Shown here: piece by piece, positions 7,101-14,098 of the stretch
Layout: each line of letters opens with the position of its first letter
How positions within the stretch are numbered: the first letter of the stretch is position 1
Assembly (NCBI GenBank): GCA_037147235.1
Contig: JBAWVO010000082.1
Coordinates: forward strand, 1 to 22,574
Direction of reading: 5' to 3'
DNA length: 22,574 bases
DNA from: JANXQG01 sp037147235
Lineage (GTDB): Bacteria > Planctomycetota > Planctomycetia > Pirellulales > Thermoguttaceae
The notes under the pieces: model-generated
Seen by the model: the letters and a program-made list of their open reading frames with translations, nothing else
Databases searched by the model: none
What the model was told of the DNA's origin: nothing
Translations under genes and position numbers: made by a program

Positions 7101-9432
7101 GCCATCGCCCTTGGCCAGGAAAGTCCAACAGCTTGCCGACGAGGTGGCGCAGCGGGGAGTCGTCCGGCCTGACGTCGTACAAGGCATCTACCTTGACGCC
7201 AATAGCAACGGCGGCGATTCTCCTCAGGTCGATCTCAAGCTGGACGTTGCCTCCGCTGCCTCCGGATTGTTTGAAGCCGGCGGTGAAGCGGCCGTCTTCT
7301 TTCAAGATCAAAAGCAGCGTCCGCTGGCAATCAAGGACCGACTCGACGCCCAGGAGAGCGTCTTGCGTCATGCCATCGTCTCGCCCGAGGTGAACCCGGT
7401 CCACTTGAAGACCTATCTCAATCTCGGCGAAAATGCCAGGGACGTGAACGCGGTCCTTGCGAGAACCGTCTATCGCGGACACGTTCAATCCGCGCCGATC
7501 CAAGTAGTCCGCCTATCCGGACCGGAAACCGTGGTGACTCGCACGCAACGGCTTCCCCCGACCGTGTTGGTGACAGGTGCCTCGGTGCGAAAGACTTCGA
7601 TTATTTTCATTTTCGACTGTTCGGGAAGCATGAACACGCCGGATGTTGATCTCGGCGTCGAAGTCTTGAAAAAAGAACGCGAAGAGGAAAGGATAAAAGA
7701 CAAGGGAAACAAAAAAACAGACGTTGCCAACACGAGGATCTATTGGGCGCGCAAACAGCTTAACCGCATCCTCGAAGAACTTGCCAGAAAGCCAAATCAG
7801 TATCGTGTCGGCCTGCTGACTTACGGCAGCCGGTATGCCTTTCACCCCGACGTTCCGAACGATCGCGCCCGCAAAAAGGAGTTTCTTCTGACCTGGAAGG
7901 AAAACAGCGACAAACCCGAGCTGGTTACGGATCCCGCAAAGCTCAAAGACGCCGATCCCGACACGGACTACCAGGTACTCCTCGATCTGAATGACTTCAA
8001 CGAGAATCAGAGAATCCTCTCGCAAAGCAAGCTGGAAGTTCTTAAACCGCTCGGTCAAACTCCGCTGTACTATACGGTCATCAAGGCCATTGAGATGCTG
8101 GAGAAGGATGCGGAGAACAAGGGGCCTAAGCGAGTCATCGTCATCACGGACGGCATCAACCAGCAGACCAGTCTGTGCGACTACGAGACGCTGAAGATCG
8201 ATGTCGAACATGCGCTGGAGCGAGCCAAAGAAACGATCAAGGACATTCGCGTGGAAGTGATTCCCTTTTGCATCAAGCCCGATCCGGGCCAAAATGAAGA
8301 TAAATACAGAATGGCATTGAAGGACCTCGAATCGCTGGTGAAGGGGCAGAATCCCCCTGGCGACTTTGTCGCTCGCAACGATCCTTCGAGACTGCTGGAC
8401 GCATTGGAAAAGCTGGTCGAAACGGAGAAGTTTGTGTTAAGCAGGGGAGGGCAGGAAATCTCGCAACTCGAGTCCGAGAAGAGGCGTGAACTTGATCTGC
8501 CGGCGAGCGGAAAATGCGTTCCCTACACGATTAGCATCAAGGAGGGGGGGAATTTCAAAGCCAACGCTGAAATTGAAGTCGAGGGAGGCGAGTTTATCAA
8601 GCTCTATTTGGATGCAAGTGAAGCGGCAGGCAAACCACGCTTGATCTTTCGCTCAAAAGAAGAAAAGTTGGAACAAGAGGCGTCACTCCCGGATCACGCT
8701 TGGGCAGGCGACGGCAAATCGAGGTACTATGTCAAGGCCGACCGAGGAACCAAGGATGGCGACCTTGTGACTTTCCGCATATCCCTTCAAAACGCCGACG
8801 AAACAAAATTCAGTTGTCGCCCAAAGAGTGTCTTGGCCCAGATTATTCCCGTGCTTCCCGGAGAAATCAAAAAAGATCCCTACACGTTCCATGATTCGTC
8901 CTTCCAGAATGGCTGCGGCTTTCCTGTTCTGCAGTTCTGTGCATCGGGCTGGCCGAAAGAAGCAACCAAGGCCAAGGTTCTGCTCTGGTTCAAGTTCCTA
9001 CCGACCAACCCGGACGAGCAATTGTCCCTGAACGACGATCGCTGGAAGAAAATTGGTGATTGGAAGGCATTGGAGTTGCACCCCCAAGGGCAGCCGTCCG
9101 AGAAAACAGTTGTTCTGAAAGTGAAAATCGAGGAGAAGGACGGCGATCCATCCTGTACCGTGGTCGCCGAGCAATCGGTGCCAGCGGACATGAATCCCCA
9201 TACCTACAAAATCGAGATCAAGCCCGCGGAGAATTCCGCAGGCTCCGGTCCTGATAAAGTCCACTGCCGTAGCCTGCTCGTTTCCGGCCAGCCTGGCAAA
9301 GTGATTCACCGATTCGTGTTTAACATCAAGCCATCGGATATCTGGAACTACAGGATCTGCGTTACCTCACAGAAGAACATTCAGAGCAACGCCTGCTCTC
9401 CCCCTCCTGAACTAGAGGTGCATGTGGACTAA
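4123..9432 (+). CDS. Giant membrane-anchored caspase-like / von Willebrand A protein (candidate cargo or partner of the PAAR cluster)
   Basis: This is a 1769-residue protein. The ATG at 4123 overlaps the FHA gene stop (TGATG), with GGGAG 9 bases upstream; a GTG at 4120 would add one residue. An Arg-rich ~48-residue N-terminus precedes one membrane segment (about 51-73). Residues about 78-350 form a caspase-like (C14) domain with His170 (SMHG) and Cys221 (FFDCSR), 51 residues apart as in caspases, ending in DEQTPMLFG. A helical region with an Ala/Lys/Pro linker (three AVAKP motifs, about 480-530) follows. A vWA domain starts near 1155 with a complete metal site: DCSGS at 1165-1169, Thr1313 and Asp1343. 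The last ~350 residues look beta-rich. Positive-inside rules put the bulk outside the cytoplasm. Activity and secretion are inferred; a stationary protease scaffold is an alternative. Only 9 bases separate it from the convergent HEAT gene. Confidence 0.88.
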   Translation: MATDKSDNKDWRGGRRGARGASGSSQENAPGYMRVRDKSDKGIANAYWRNVALWGVLFLGLAGYLVYWLLFWPVRPPLLIATITQYDYPLPPNAWTEEDQELLLGLDGNQKIVRCGMEKDGKGEVADYNAEWYGLSEKAAFGKLEAKLREAEENPGGPSKNVVMLYISMHGAVRGDGEPCLIPPGPFAHDSSKWFSARNLLDQLFSGKAKKRVKYLVFFDCSRVDTDWNLGWLYAGFPQRLGEKVQELAINNLYVITSSSPGQISWTAPELKGSVFARFLYRGLQGKADRFGGNSDRVVTLSELFRHLSVNVSDWVKTHRDDEQTPMLFGKDGQIDIGKLDKKDDFAVVAVPVDSGDEAPATDSTDSSGHWDEIAKAWELHKKLHDSGIPRRSPLKWHEYQHRLLYLEQLALAGKVGEGKIRDQFMQVNRLADVLQKHDLEESWPGYSLPQVKSRLEELKQQAAAVLKLANAAAAGSDAVAKPQVVSSETAVAKPLEKAAAKQQAEAAVAKPQVVAGDTKTKENLAEKPSEQSTDYLTSAEAVWLRFAGAGADSSLFSLLESLPPLPDPMKADLVEIHFLRMLKEYLGQAANNDLRLAVKSRKLAEEAALPKDLRAQYAIYGIMQQADRQRRLAEDRLFVGGIHADHESPRSYWDRANASEGYGGALQSAEEVADAFRVRDEALAEIPCYARWLLHRCQRDVKLENQLHDLLEKANAFSTSLDRTLQDYSDAAAAKYVWPKDRIAAKSEIARLLKALKAEFDAECTRLDKRNEGSPKDEFRRLGVVLSVSLESGERRNRLRARYSEILAASAKAVTLENREKNAADAQDKTSAKPEQAAAANLLARWPTHPALLILGEPLRARPHGDLAADLAAQGGQVRAKLNEALDETRVAAWRQKSQDALLDPKTAPLAVRSGYAEGDRELRSVAALWAGREMRDADLSTDLYRVDRRNLLLWQAQRTLDDFWGPKPGESRPYFQSVAEEYLLAANALTPPSPLARKVQQLADEVAQRGVVRPDVVQGIYLDANSNGGDSPQVDLKLDVASAASGLFEAGGEAAVFFQDQKQRPLAIKDRLDAQESVLRHAIVSPEVNPVHLKTYLNLGENARDVNAVLARTVYRGHVQSAPIQVVRLSGPETVVTRTQRLPPTVLVTGASVRKTSIIFIFDCSGSMNTPDVDLGVEVLKKEREEERIKDKGNKKTDVANTRIYWARKQLNRILEELARKPNQYRVGLLTYGSRYAFHPDVPNDRARKKEFLLTWKENSDKPELVTDPAKLKDADPDTDYQVLLDLNDFNENQRILSQSKLEVLKPLGQTPLYYTVIKAIEMLEKDAENKGPKRVIVITDGINQQTSLCDYETLKIDVEHALERAKETIKDIRVEVIPFCIKPDPGQNEDKYRMALKDLESLVKGQNPPGDFVARNDPSRLLDALEKLVETEKFVLSRGGQEISQLESEKRRELDLPASGKCVPYTISIKEGGNFKANAEIEVEGGEFIKLYLDASEAAGKPRLIFRSKEEKLEQEASLPDHAWAGDGKSRYYVKADRGTKDGDLVTFRISLQNADETKFSCRPKSVLAQIIPVLPGEIKKDPYTFHDSSFQNGCGFPVLQFCASGWPKEATKAKVLLWFKFLPTNPDEQLSLNDDRWKKIGDWKALELHPQGQPSEKTVVLKVKIEEKDGDPSCTVVAEQSVPADMNPHTYKIEIKPAENSAGSGPDKVHCRSLLVSGQPGKVIHRFVFNIKPSDIWNYRICVTSQKNIQSNACSPPPELEVHVD

Positions 9433-9441
9433 TTTGAGGCT

Positions 9442-10485
9442 TCACTGACCTGAGTTATCCGAGCCTTCATCGCCAATGACCCACTGAAGTCGCACGGGAG
9501 CTTCGGGTGAAGTGCTGGCCGAAGTTTGCACGACGGTCTTATTCACGTTTGGCGGAGTATTGATCTTGCTGGCGGCGACCACGCTCTCGGTGGTGCCACT
9601 CGTGAGTGCTGGAACGCTGCCCACCTTTCCCGCAGCGTGCGGCACGAATACCGGATCTCCACGGGGTGCGTCTCCGGGCAAGTCCAAGGGTTTCTTGCCC
9701 GTTGCAGGAGTTGGATTTGAGTTCGGATTTGTCGGCGTTGTAGGCGATCCCTGGACCGGAGGAGCCGGGATGCCGCTGGATTCCACGCCTATAGGCCGTT
9801 GTTCAGGTGTCGGGCGCGGTTCGACCCCGCCTGGAGTCACATTCATCGCCGGCAACTTATTCTTGCATGCGTTCAATGCCTCGCGGGCCGCCTGGCGAAC
9901 TCGTTCCGAAGTCTCCTTCTGGCAGCAACGCTCGTCGGTGCCGTCGGCTAATTCCTTAAGCTTGTTCATGACCTTGGCATTGCAGCAACTGTTGCCGCAC
10001 TTGTCGCAATGGCAACCGGCAACCTTCGCCAGTGCCGCGGCCGCTTCATAGCGAACGTCCTCGGTGCAATCGTCGAGCGATTCGATCAGGGCCTCGCGAA
10101 CGCCCATCTTCTGATAGCATCCGCAGCCCATCGTGGCCAGGTACTTGATGGCCTTGATCTTTTGTGGAGCGAGATCTTCTTGCTGCTTGATCTTGGCAGC
10201 CGCCTGAATCGACTTCGGCATTTCCGGATCGAGGTTTTTAGGATCGGCTAAGCGTCGCAGGGGATCGGTTCGCTCGGCATTGGGACGATTGCCCCGACGA
10301 TTCGCTGTGGCATCCTTGAGCTTATTGGTCCCCTGGGGAATTCCCAGGAAGTTCCACAAAGTTGTAGGTGGTGCCACCGCAGCCGCAGCCGCAGCCGCAG
10401 GCACCTGAGCCGAAGCAGAATCGAAAAGAAGTCCAGCCAGGATGATAGTTCCCAAACCGATCACAAACCATTGAAAATTCTTCAT
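9442..10485 (-). CDS. Secreted Cys-rich HEAT-repeat protein
   Basis: This is a 347-residue protein. I prefer the ATG at 10485 because AGGA lies 5 bases upstream and the signal peptide (MKNFQWFVIGLGTIILAGLL...ASA) starts there; ATGs at 10491 and 10497 are possible. After a short Ala-rich stretch and a basic linker, residues about 100-215 contain HEAT-like helices (QKIKAIKYLATMG, EDVRYEAAAALAKVAG, SERVRQAAREALNAC). They are unusually rich in cysteine: CGC, CHCDKCGNSCC and RCC clusters that could bind metal or form disulfides. The remaining third is Pro/Thr/Asn-rich and probably disordered. HEAT repeats bind proteins; no catalytic motif is seen. Similar Cys-rich HEAT proteins are, to my recollection, common in planctomycetes. 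Its stop faces the stop of the giant caspase/vWA gene. Confidence 0.82.
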   Translation of the reverse strand: MKNFQWFVIGLGTIILAGLLFDSASAQVPAAAAAAAVAPPTTLWNFLGIPQGTNKLKDATANRRGNRPNAERTDPLRRLADPKNLDPEMPKSIQAAAKIKQQEDLAPQKIKAIKYLATMGCGCYQKMGVREALIESLDDCTEDVRYEAAAALAKVAGCHCDKCGNSCCNAKVMNKLKELADGTDERCCQKETSERVRQAAREALNACKNKLPAMNVTPGGVEPRPTPEQRPIGVESSGIPAPPVQGSPTTPTNPNSNPTPATGKKPLDLPGDAPRGDPVFVPHAAGKVGSVPALTSGTTESVVAASKINTPPNVNKTVVQTSASTSPEAPVRLQWVIGDEGSDNSGQ

Positions 10486-10497
10486 CAGCATCCTCAT

Positions 10498-10997
10498 CTC
10501 TCAATTCGGAGAAAACTCACCATGCAAGCCAGAAATCACAAGATCCGTATCTCTGCTTATCGACTGCGGCAAACCACGCCTTGACTAACTCCACCATCGT
10601 TTTAGGCATGATCGTTGTCACCAGACCGTAAAGTTTACCTAACCGCTAGATAGTGAGGCTTGCGCCTCCCGTTCTCTATTTCGGGGAGTTATCTCCTTCG
10701 AGATATTGGGAAAACTGGACAAACTGTAATGGCGAGCTACACTTGATCAAGGTTTTATCGGCTCTCCGCCGGGTTTGCGGATTGTGGTGCGGGCGTCCCG
10801 CCTGCCCAAGATGTTGTGGTTGAACCAGGCAGGCGAGACGCCCGCACCACAAACTTAGCGGAGAGCCGTTTTATCGAAGCCGTTTCAAGATCTGAAATAT
10901 AGTCTAGGCGCGAAGGTGCCTCTGTGGATGATTTTGAAACAGATCTTTTGGGGTGTGAGATAAACTAATCACAAGGTTTTGAGAAGGAGGCAGACCC
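10498..10997. other. Non-coding divergent region containing a MITE-like element
   Basis: About 500 bases lie between the divergent HEAT and Cys-rich genes. The region holds a small hairpin GAGGC-TTGC-GCCTC (10655-10668), the inserted palindromic element at 10760-10867 with its flanking duplication, and then an AT-richer stretch before the Cys-rich gene. No gene or tRNA is seen. Confidence 0.6.
10760..10867 (+). mobile_element. MITE-like palindromic element, long type, copy 1
   Basis: This 108-bp element begins GGCTCTCCGC and ends GCGGAGAGCC. Inside lies a 23-bp near-perfect stem containing GTGCGGGCGTCCCGCCTGCC and its complement (one C/T difference), around a ~20-base loop that includes TGTTGTGGTTGAACCA. 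It is flanked by exact 8-bp direct repeats GTTTTATC at 10752-10759 and 10868-10875, as a target-site duplication would be. It has no coding capacity, so movement would need a transposase in trans. Copy 2 at 18558 has the reverse orientation; copy 3 at 22524 has the same orientation. Confidence 0.8.
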
Positions 10998-11624
10998 GTG
11001 CGAACTGTATTTGCCGTTGCGATCATGGCCATCACAAGTTTCCTTGGAACACCGGACCAGGCACAAGCGTCGCTTTGTGGAGCTTCGCGATGCTGCCTTC
11101 GGGCCGCACGCTCCTCGTGCTGTACGCCGAGTTACTGCACGGTGATGAAAACCGTCCAGGAAACGGTCTATGACGAGCGGACCATGGACGTCTATCATGT
11201 CGAGTACGGGGAAGTGAAGGACAAAGTCAAGATCCCCGTCGTCAAATATAAAGAAGGCACGGCTTATCGCTGCTGCTGCGTCACGGTGCTTCAGCTTCCT
11301 CCGCTGAGCAACTGCCCGCCGGTCAAGACCTGTGCCCCGGCCGCCGACTGCACCAATAGCAATTGTGGTTCCGGCGGCTGCCCCGAGCTTGTGCCTGTCC
11401 AGGTCTTAAAGAAGTGCCCCTACACGACCATGCATGAGGTGATTGAGGAGGAGGAAATCGAGCGTACCCGGCTGACCTGCAAGCTAATCAAGGAAGAGAT
11501 CATGGTTTGCGTTCCGCGCGTGGTCTGCAAGCAGGTGCCGGTGCAAGTTTGCTGTCCAACGCCCTGCTGCCGCCGCTGCGTCACCGCGCCGGCTCCCGCC
11601 CCGAACATGGGTTGCGGCAAATAA
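10998..11624 (+). CDS. Cys-rich secreted protein (wall or surface type), function unknown
   Basis: This is a 208-residue protein starting with GTG; AAGGAGG stands 7 bases upstream, which fixes the start. Residues 1-24 are a signal peptide (MRTVFAVAIMAITSFLG...AQA). The mature part holds 24 cysteines, many in CC or CCC groups (RCC, SSCC, RCCC, VCC, PCCRRC), which suggests a disulfide-cross-linked extracellular protein. Between the clusters are repeated valine/threonine-tyrosine strands (MKTVQETVYDERTMDVYHVEY; EIERTRLTCKLIKEEIMVCVPRVVCKQVPVQV). This resembles the Cys-rich YTV-motif cell-wall proteins described for planctomycetes, but the match is by style only. A long nested hairpin begins 12 bases after the stop and may end transcription. 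Confidence 0.78.
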   Translation: MRTVFAVAIMAITSFLGTPDQAQASLCGASRCCLRAARSSCCTPSYCTVMKTVQETVYDERTMDVYHVEYGEVKDKVKIPVVKYKEGTAYRCCCVTVLQLPPLSNCPPVKTCAPAADCTNSNCGSGGCPELVPVQVLKKCPYTTMHEVIEEEEIERTRLTCKLIKEEIMVCVPRVVCKQVPVQVCCPTPCCRRCVTAPAPAPNMGCGK

Positions 11625-11636
11625 AAGGAGATGGCG

Positions 11637-11770
11637 CTTCCGGTTTTAGGTGCAGAAGTAGGGTGGGGAGAGTGAAACGAACACCCCACCCAAAGCGGAC
11701 CGCAACAGAATTGGTGGGGTGCGCTCTCCCCACCCTACAATTATTCGCGTTCCGCACACAGAACCGGAAG
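11637..11770. repeat. Nested inverted-repeat element between convergent genes
   Basis: Outer arms CTTCCGGTTTTAGGTGCAGAA (11637-11657) and TTCCGCACACAGAACCGGAAG (11750-11770) pair imperfectly. Inside them GTAGGGTGGGGAGAG (11658-11672) pairs perfectly with CTCTCCCCACCCTAC (11724-11738), and an inner CACCCCACC/GGTGGGGTG pair follows. The block fills most of the space between the Cys-rich gene and the convergent DUF1559 gene and could terminate transcription both ways. The right outer end recurs at 17505-17540, which marks the block as a dispersed element. Confidence 0.75.
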
Positions 11771-11791
11771 AGCCAAAAAAGACGCACTCGG

Positions 11792-12943
11792 CTAGAGCTT
11801 TGACATGTCCACGGCCTTGCCTCCGTTCGCGACTCCGTTGCGGGAACCAAGATTTTTGAAGAGATCTGATTCGACGGAATAGCTGATGGCGATCGTGGAG
11901 CCGTCGCAGAGTACGAAGTTGGCTGTGTTGGGGTGCGCGCTACCGAAGGCCAACGTCTCGCCCACATTTGAAGTGCTATTGTCCGTGCGGTCCTGCATCG
12001 GTGTTTTGGAGGTGGTGCGGCCAACGTCAGAACACATGCCCGCATACATATACGCTTTGTCGGCACCCGTTTGGCCTGTATAATAACGGGTTTTTGCCAG
12101 ATATTTCTCGCCCGCCAGAATCGTGCTGGAGAGACCGTCGGTGACATCGGCCGACCGGATCGTGCTCTGCTCAAAAATGATACCGGTGCATGCTATCGCG
12201 GGAAGAACGGGGTGAGTTGAGTTGCCGAAGTAAGTGGATTGGGCAGACGTGGACTCGCTTTCCGGACCGACTCCATATTCGTTAAAGGTTTGATCGCCCA
12301 CATTGGCGGCATAGTCGGTTCTGGCGACATAGTCGTCAGAACCGGTCGGCAAGGTGAATCCGCCTGAATTTTTCACAACCGTACTTGATTGGGGGACGAG
12401 TAGGGCTGGCCGCGGCCGCGTGGGACAACTGGCAATGGGCAAGGCAGTTTTAAGCATTTGCTTAATTGCGCCCTGCTTGACCGTGTTCGTCCCGTATCGC
12501 CCCAGGTCATGCAGGGCATTCAATTCCAAGTGGGGAAGAATGTTGTAGATCCAGCCTCCCGGCTGCTGATCGCCATAACCGCGGTCTGGGTCGCCGGTCC
12601 ACCCATATCCCCAACCGCCGGTTGGAAATATTTGCTGGGCCTCTTCGTGGGCCAAGCAAGCTATTCCCAATTGCTTGAGGTTGTTTTTACATTGTGCGCT
12701 GCGGGCTGCCTCCCGAGCATATTGCACGGCGGGCAGGAGCAAGCCGATGAGGATTCCGATGATCGTGATGACGACCAGCAATTCCACGAGGGTGAAACCG
12801 TTTCGTTTTGGAGCGGCGTGGGTTTTTCGGCTAAGTGCTCGTCCAAAAACAACTTGTGGTGCGGGCGTCTCGCCTGCGCACGCAGCCGGGACGGCCGCAC
12901 CACAAAAACGCGGAATTAATGTTGGACAGGTACCAAGGAACAT
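11792..12943 (-). CDS. DUF1559 prepilin-like protein with repeat-derived N-terminal extension
   Basis: This is a 383-residue protein. The start at 12943 is fixed by AAGGAG 7 bases upstream and by the absence of any other in-frame ATG, GTG or TTG before the leader. Residues 48-70 (NGFTLVELLVVITIIGILIGLLLPAV) are a type IV prepilin N-terminus; a prepilin peptidase would cut between Gly49 and Phe50. Downstream is the DUF1559 (SBP_bac_10) domain with NNLKQLG, the GGWIYNILPHLE block and a C-terminal H-x9-DG motif (HPNTANFVLCDG). Such pseudopilin-like proteins are greatly expanded in planctomycetes; their roles are mostly unknown. Residues 6-34 are encoded by an 87-bp dispersed repeat inserted in frame, giving an unusual ~48-residue pre-leader that would be removed on processing. 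Confidence 0.92.
   Translation of the reverse strand: MFLGTCPTLIPRFCGAAVPAACAGETPAPQVVFGRALSRKTHAAPKRNGFTLVELLVVITIIGILIGLLLPAVQYAREAARSAQCKNNLKQLGIACLAHEEAQQIFPTGGWGYGWTGDPDRGYGDQQPGGWIYNILPHLELNALHDLGRYGTNTVKQGAIKQMLKTALPIASCPTRPRPALLVPQSSTVVKNSGGFTLPTGSDDYVARTDYAANVGDQTFNEYGVGPESESTSAQSTYFGNSTHPVLPAIACTGIIFEQSTIRSADVTDGLSSTILAGEKYLAKTRYYTGQTGADKAYMYAGMCSDVGRTTSKTPMQDRTDNSTSNVGETLAFGSAHPNTANFVLCDGSTIAISYSVESDLFKNLGSRNGVANGGKAVDMSKL
12841..12927. repeat. Short-type palindromic repeat, copy A, inside the DUF1559 reading frame
   Basis: The 87-bp element begins GTCCAAAA and ends GTTGGAC. It contains the core GTGCGGGCGTCTCGCCTGC shared with the longer elements, followed by GCAGCCGGGACGGCCGC. 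It closely matches copy B at 15529-15614 over the whole length. It lies within the first 35 codons of the DUF1559 gene; 87 is a multiple of three, so the frame stays open and encodes CGAAVPAACAGETPAPQVV. Confidence 0.85.
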
Positions 12944-12950
12944 AGAATCT

Positions 12951-12956
12951 CTCCTT
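12951..12956 (-). promoter_or_regulatory. Ribosome binding site fixing the DUF1559 start
   Basis: AAGGAG on the minus strand, 7 bases before the ATG at 12943. It shows that translation really begins upstream of the inserted repeat and not at a later codon. Confidence 0.75.
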
Positions 12957-13030
12957 TGAAAGGCTGGAATCCCAATTCTATCAGAATATCGGAAAGTTCG
13001 GGAAAATGCAAGAATTGGTCGCGAAACTAC

Positions 13031-14017
13031 CTATCGCACCGGTGCCCATTCGGGGCGTTGGGGACGAGAGGCGGTTTGCGCAGGTTCGGCATCGGGGAGA
13101 GGCTCATGCCGGGGTAACGGCGGGCCGTTCAGGGCAACGGCAATCAACCGTTCGGTCTGAAGCTTTCGGCCGTCGCGGGTTGTATAGCGAACAAAAACCT
13201 TCAGCCGGTCGTGGGCCGGCGTGGAAGTCCAAGGCAATCGCAGGTGAATTCCCTGCTGCGAGCCTGTGCGGATCATCGTTTGGGTCTGAGCGACCGCGAA
13301 ATCCCAACGCCCCAGCCTAGCTTGTTCACCATTCAGGGCCGGGTCAAGCAGTGCCACGCTGATATCGCCGGATGCATTGACGATATTGCCGCCAAAGTCG
13401 CGGGGTTCGACAACCACCAGTAGCCCCTCGTCGCTAGGTCGGCTGCCGCTACCAATGCCCCCCGTAAGTGCTGGGTGTAGCGTAATTTGGGCCACAGGGC
13501 TGTTATCGGCCAAGGCCGAATCGGCAGCCAACGGTTGACCGCCGGCCGGGTTCCACTGCGAGGATCTGTCGGGGGCAGAACCGCCGGGCGGCAAAGTTTG
13601 TCGTGGCGGCGCACTATCGCCGCGAACTCTCATTCGATCGGGAACCTCACCTGGCGTAACTTCCATGCCAGGCGAGACACGGATTCCACCCGACTGGGGA
13701 ATCTCCGACTCGGAGTTGGTTCGCCCCCGCGGAGCGAAAGGCGGAGCGAGGCGGGGGGCCGGGCCGGATCGACTACCTTCGGTTGTACCTGACTCGGGCG
13801 GCATTTCTCTTGACGAAATACCGCGCGTGATGGCTGGCTGAACCGGCGCACTGGAGCCCAGGGTTTCTTCTAGGTCTTCGATGCGATTCCGCAGTCGGTA
13901 GATTTCCCGGTCTTTTTTGGAGTTATCGCGTTCCAACAACGCGATCGACGGGTCGTTGCGGCATCCTGCCAAGACTAGCCCAAGAAGACAAGGGACGACG
14001 ATTTGCCAGATTTTCAT
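13031..14017 (-). CDS. Lipoprotein with coiled coil and proline-rich linker, unknown function
   Basis: This is a 328-residue protein. I chose the ATG at 14017 (GAGG 6 bases upstream) because it starts directly at a lipoprotein signal, MKIWQIVVPCLLGLVLAGC, with lipobox LAGC and Cys19 as the lipid site. Residues about 24-52 form a short coiled coil (LLERDNSKKDREIYRLRNRIEDLEETL). A long Pro/Arg/Ser-rich disordered linker follows. Residues about 175-300 look like a beta-rich domain (GLLVVVEPRDFGGNIV, DRLKVFVRYTTRDGRKLQTERLIAVAL). I do not recognise the family. The gene follows clpP on the same strand, but a 230-base gap with an inverted repeat argues against co-transcription. The DUF1559 gene lies 87 bases further on. 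Confidence 0.8.
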   Translation of the reverse strand: MKIWQIVVPCLLGLVLAGCRNDPSIALLERDNSKKDREIYRLRNRIEDLEETLGSSAPVQPAITRGISSREMPPESGTTEGSRSGPAPRLAPPFAPRGRTNSESEIPQSGGIRVSPGMEVTPGEVPDRMRVRGDSAPPRQTLPPGGSAPDRSSQWNPAGGQPLAADSALADNSPVAQITLHPALTGGIGSGSRPSDEGLLVVVEPRDFGGNIVNASGDISVALLDPALNGEQARLGRWDFAVAQTQTMIRTGSQQGIHLRLPWTSTPAHDRLKVFVRYTTRDGRKLQTERLIAVALNGPPLPRHEPLPDAEPAQTASRPQRPEWAPVR

Positions 14018-14098
14018 AAAGCCCTCGCGCAAAGGGTACGTTGCCGCAGCTTCCATGCCACAGCGTCCTTAGCCCCCCACTTAGCCACGGAACGGATC

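Noticed and set aside
10760..10867. Ordinary Rho-independent terminator
   Set aside because: The hairpin has no T run, lies far from either gene's 3' end, occurs as near-identical copies elsewhere and is flanked by 8-bp duplications.
11631..11675. 14-codon frame after the Cys-rich gene
   Set aside because: AGGAG directly abuts the ATG with no spacer, and the frame reads into the inverted repeat.
12841..12927. Target-site duplication around the short-type repeat
   Set aside because: The flanks (GGTACC on one side, GCACTTAG on the other, minus strand) do not match; GTACC next to both short-type copies is more likely part of the element.
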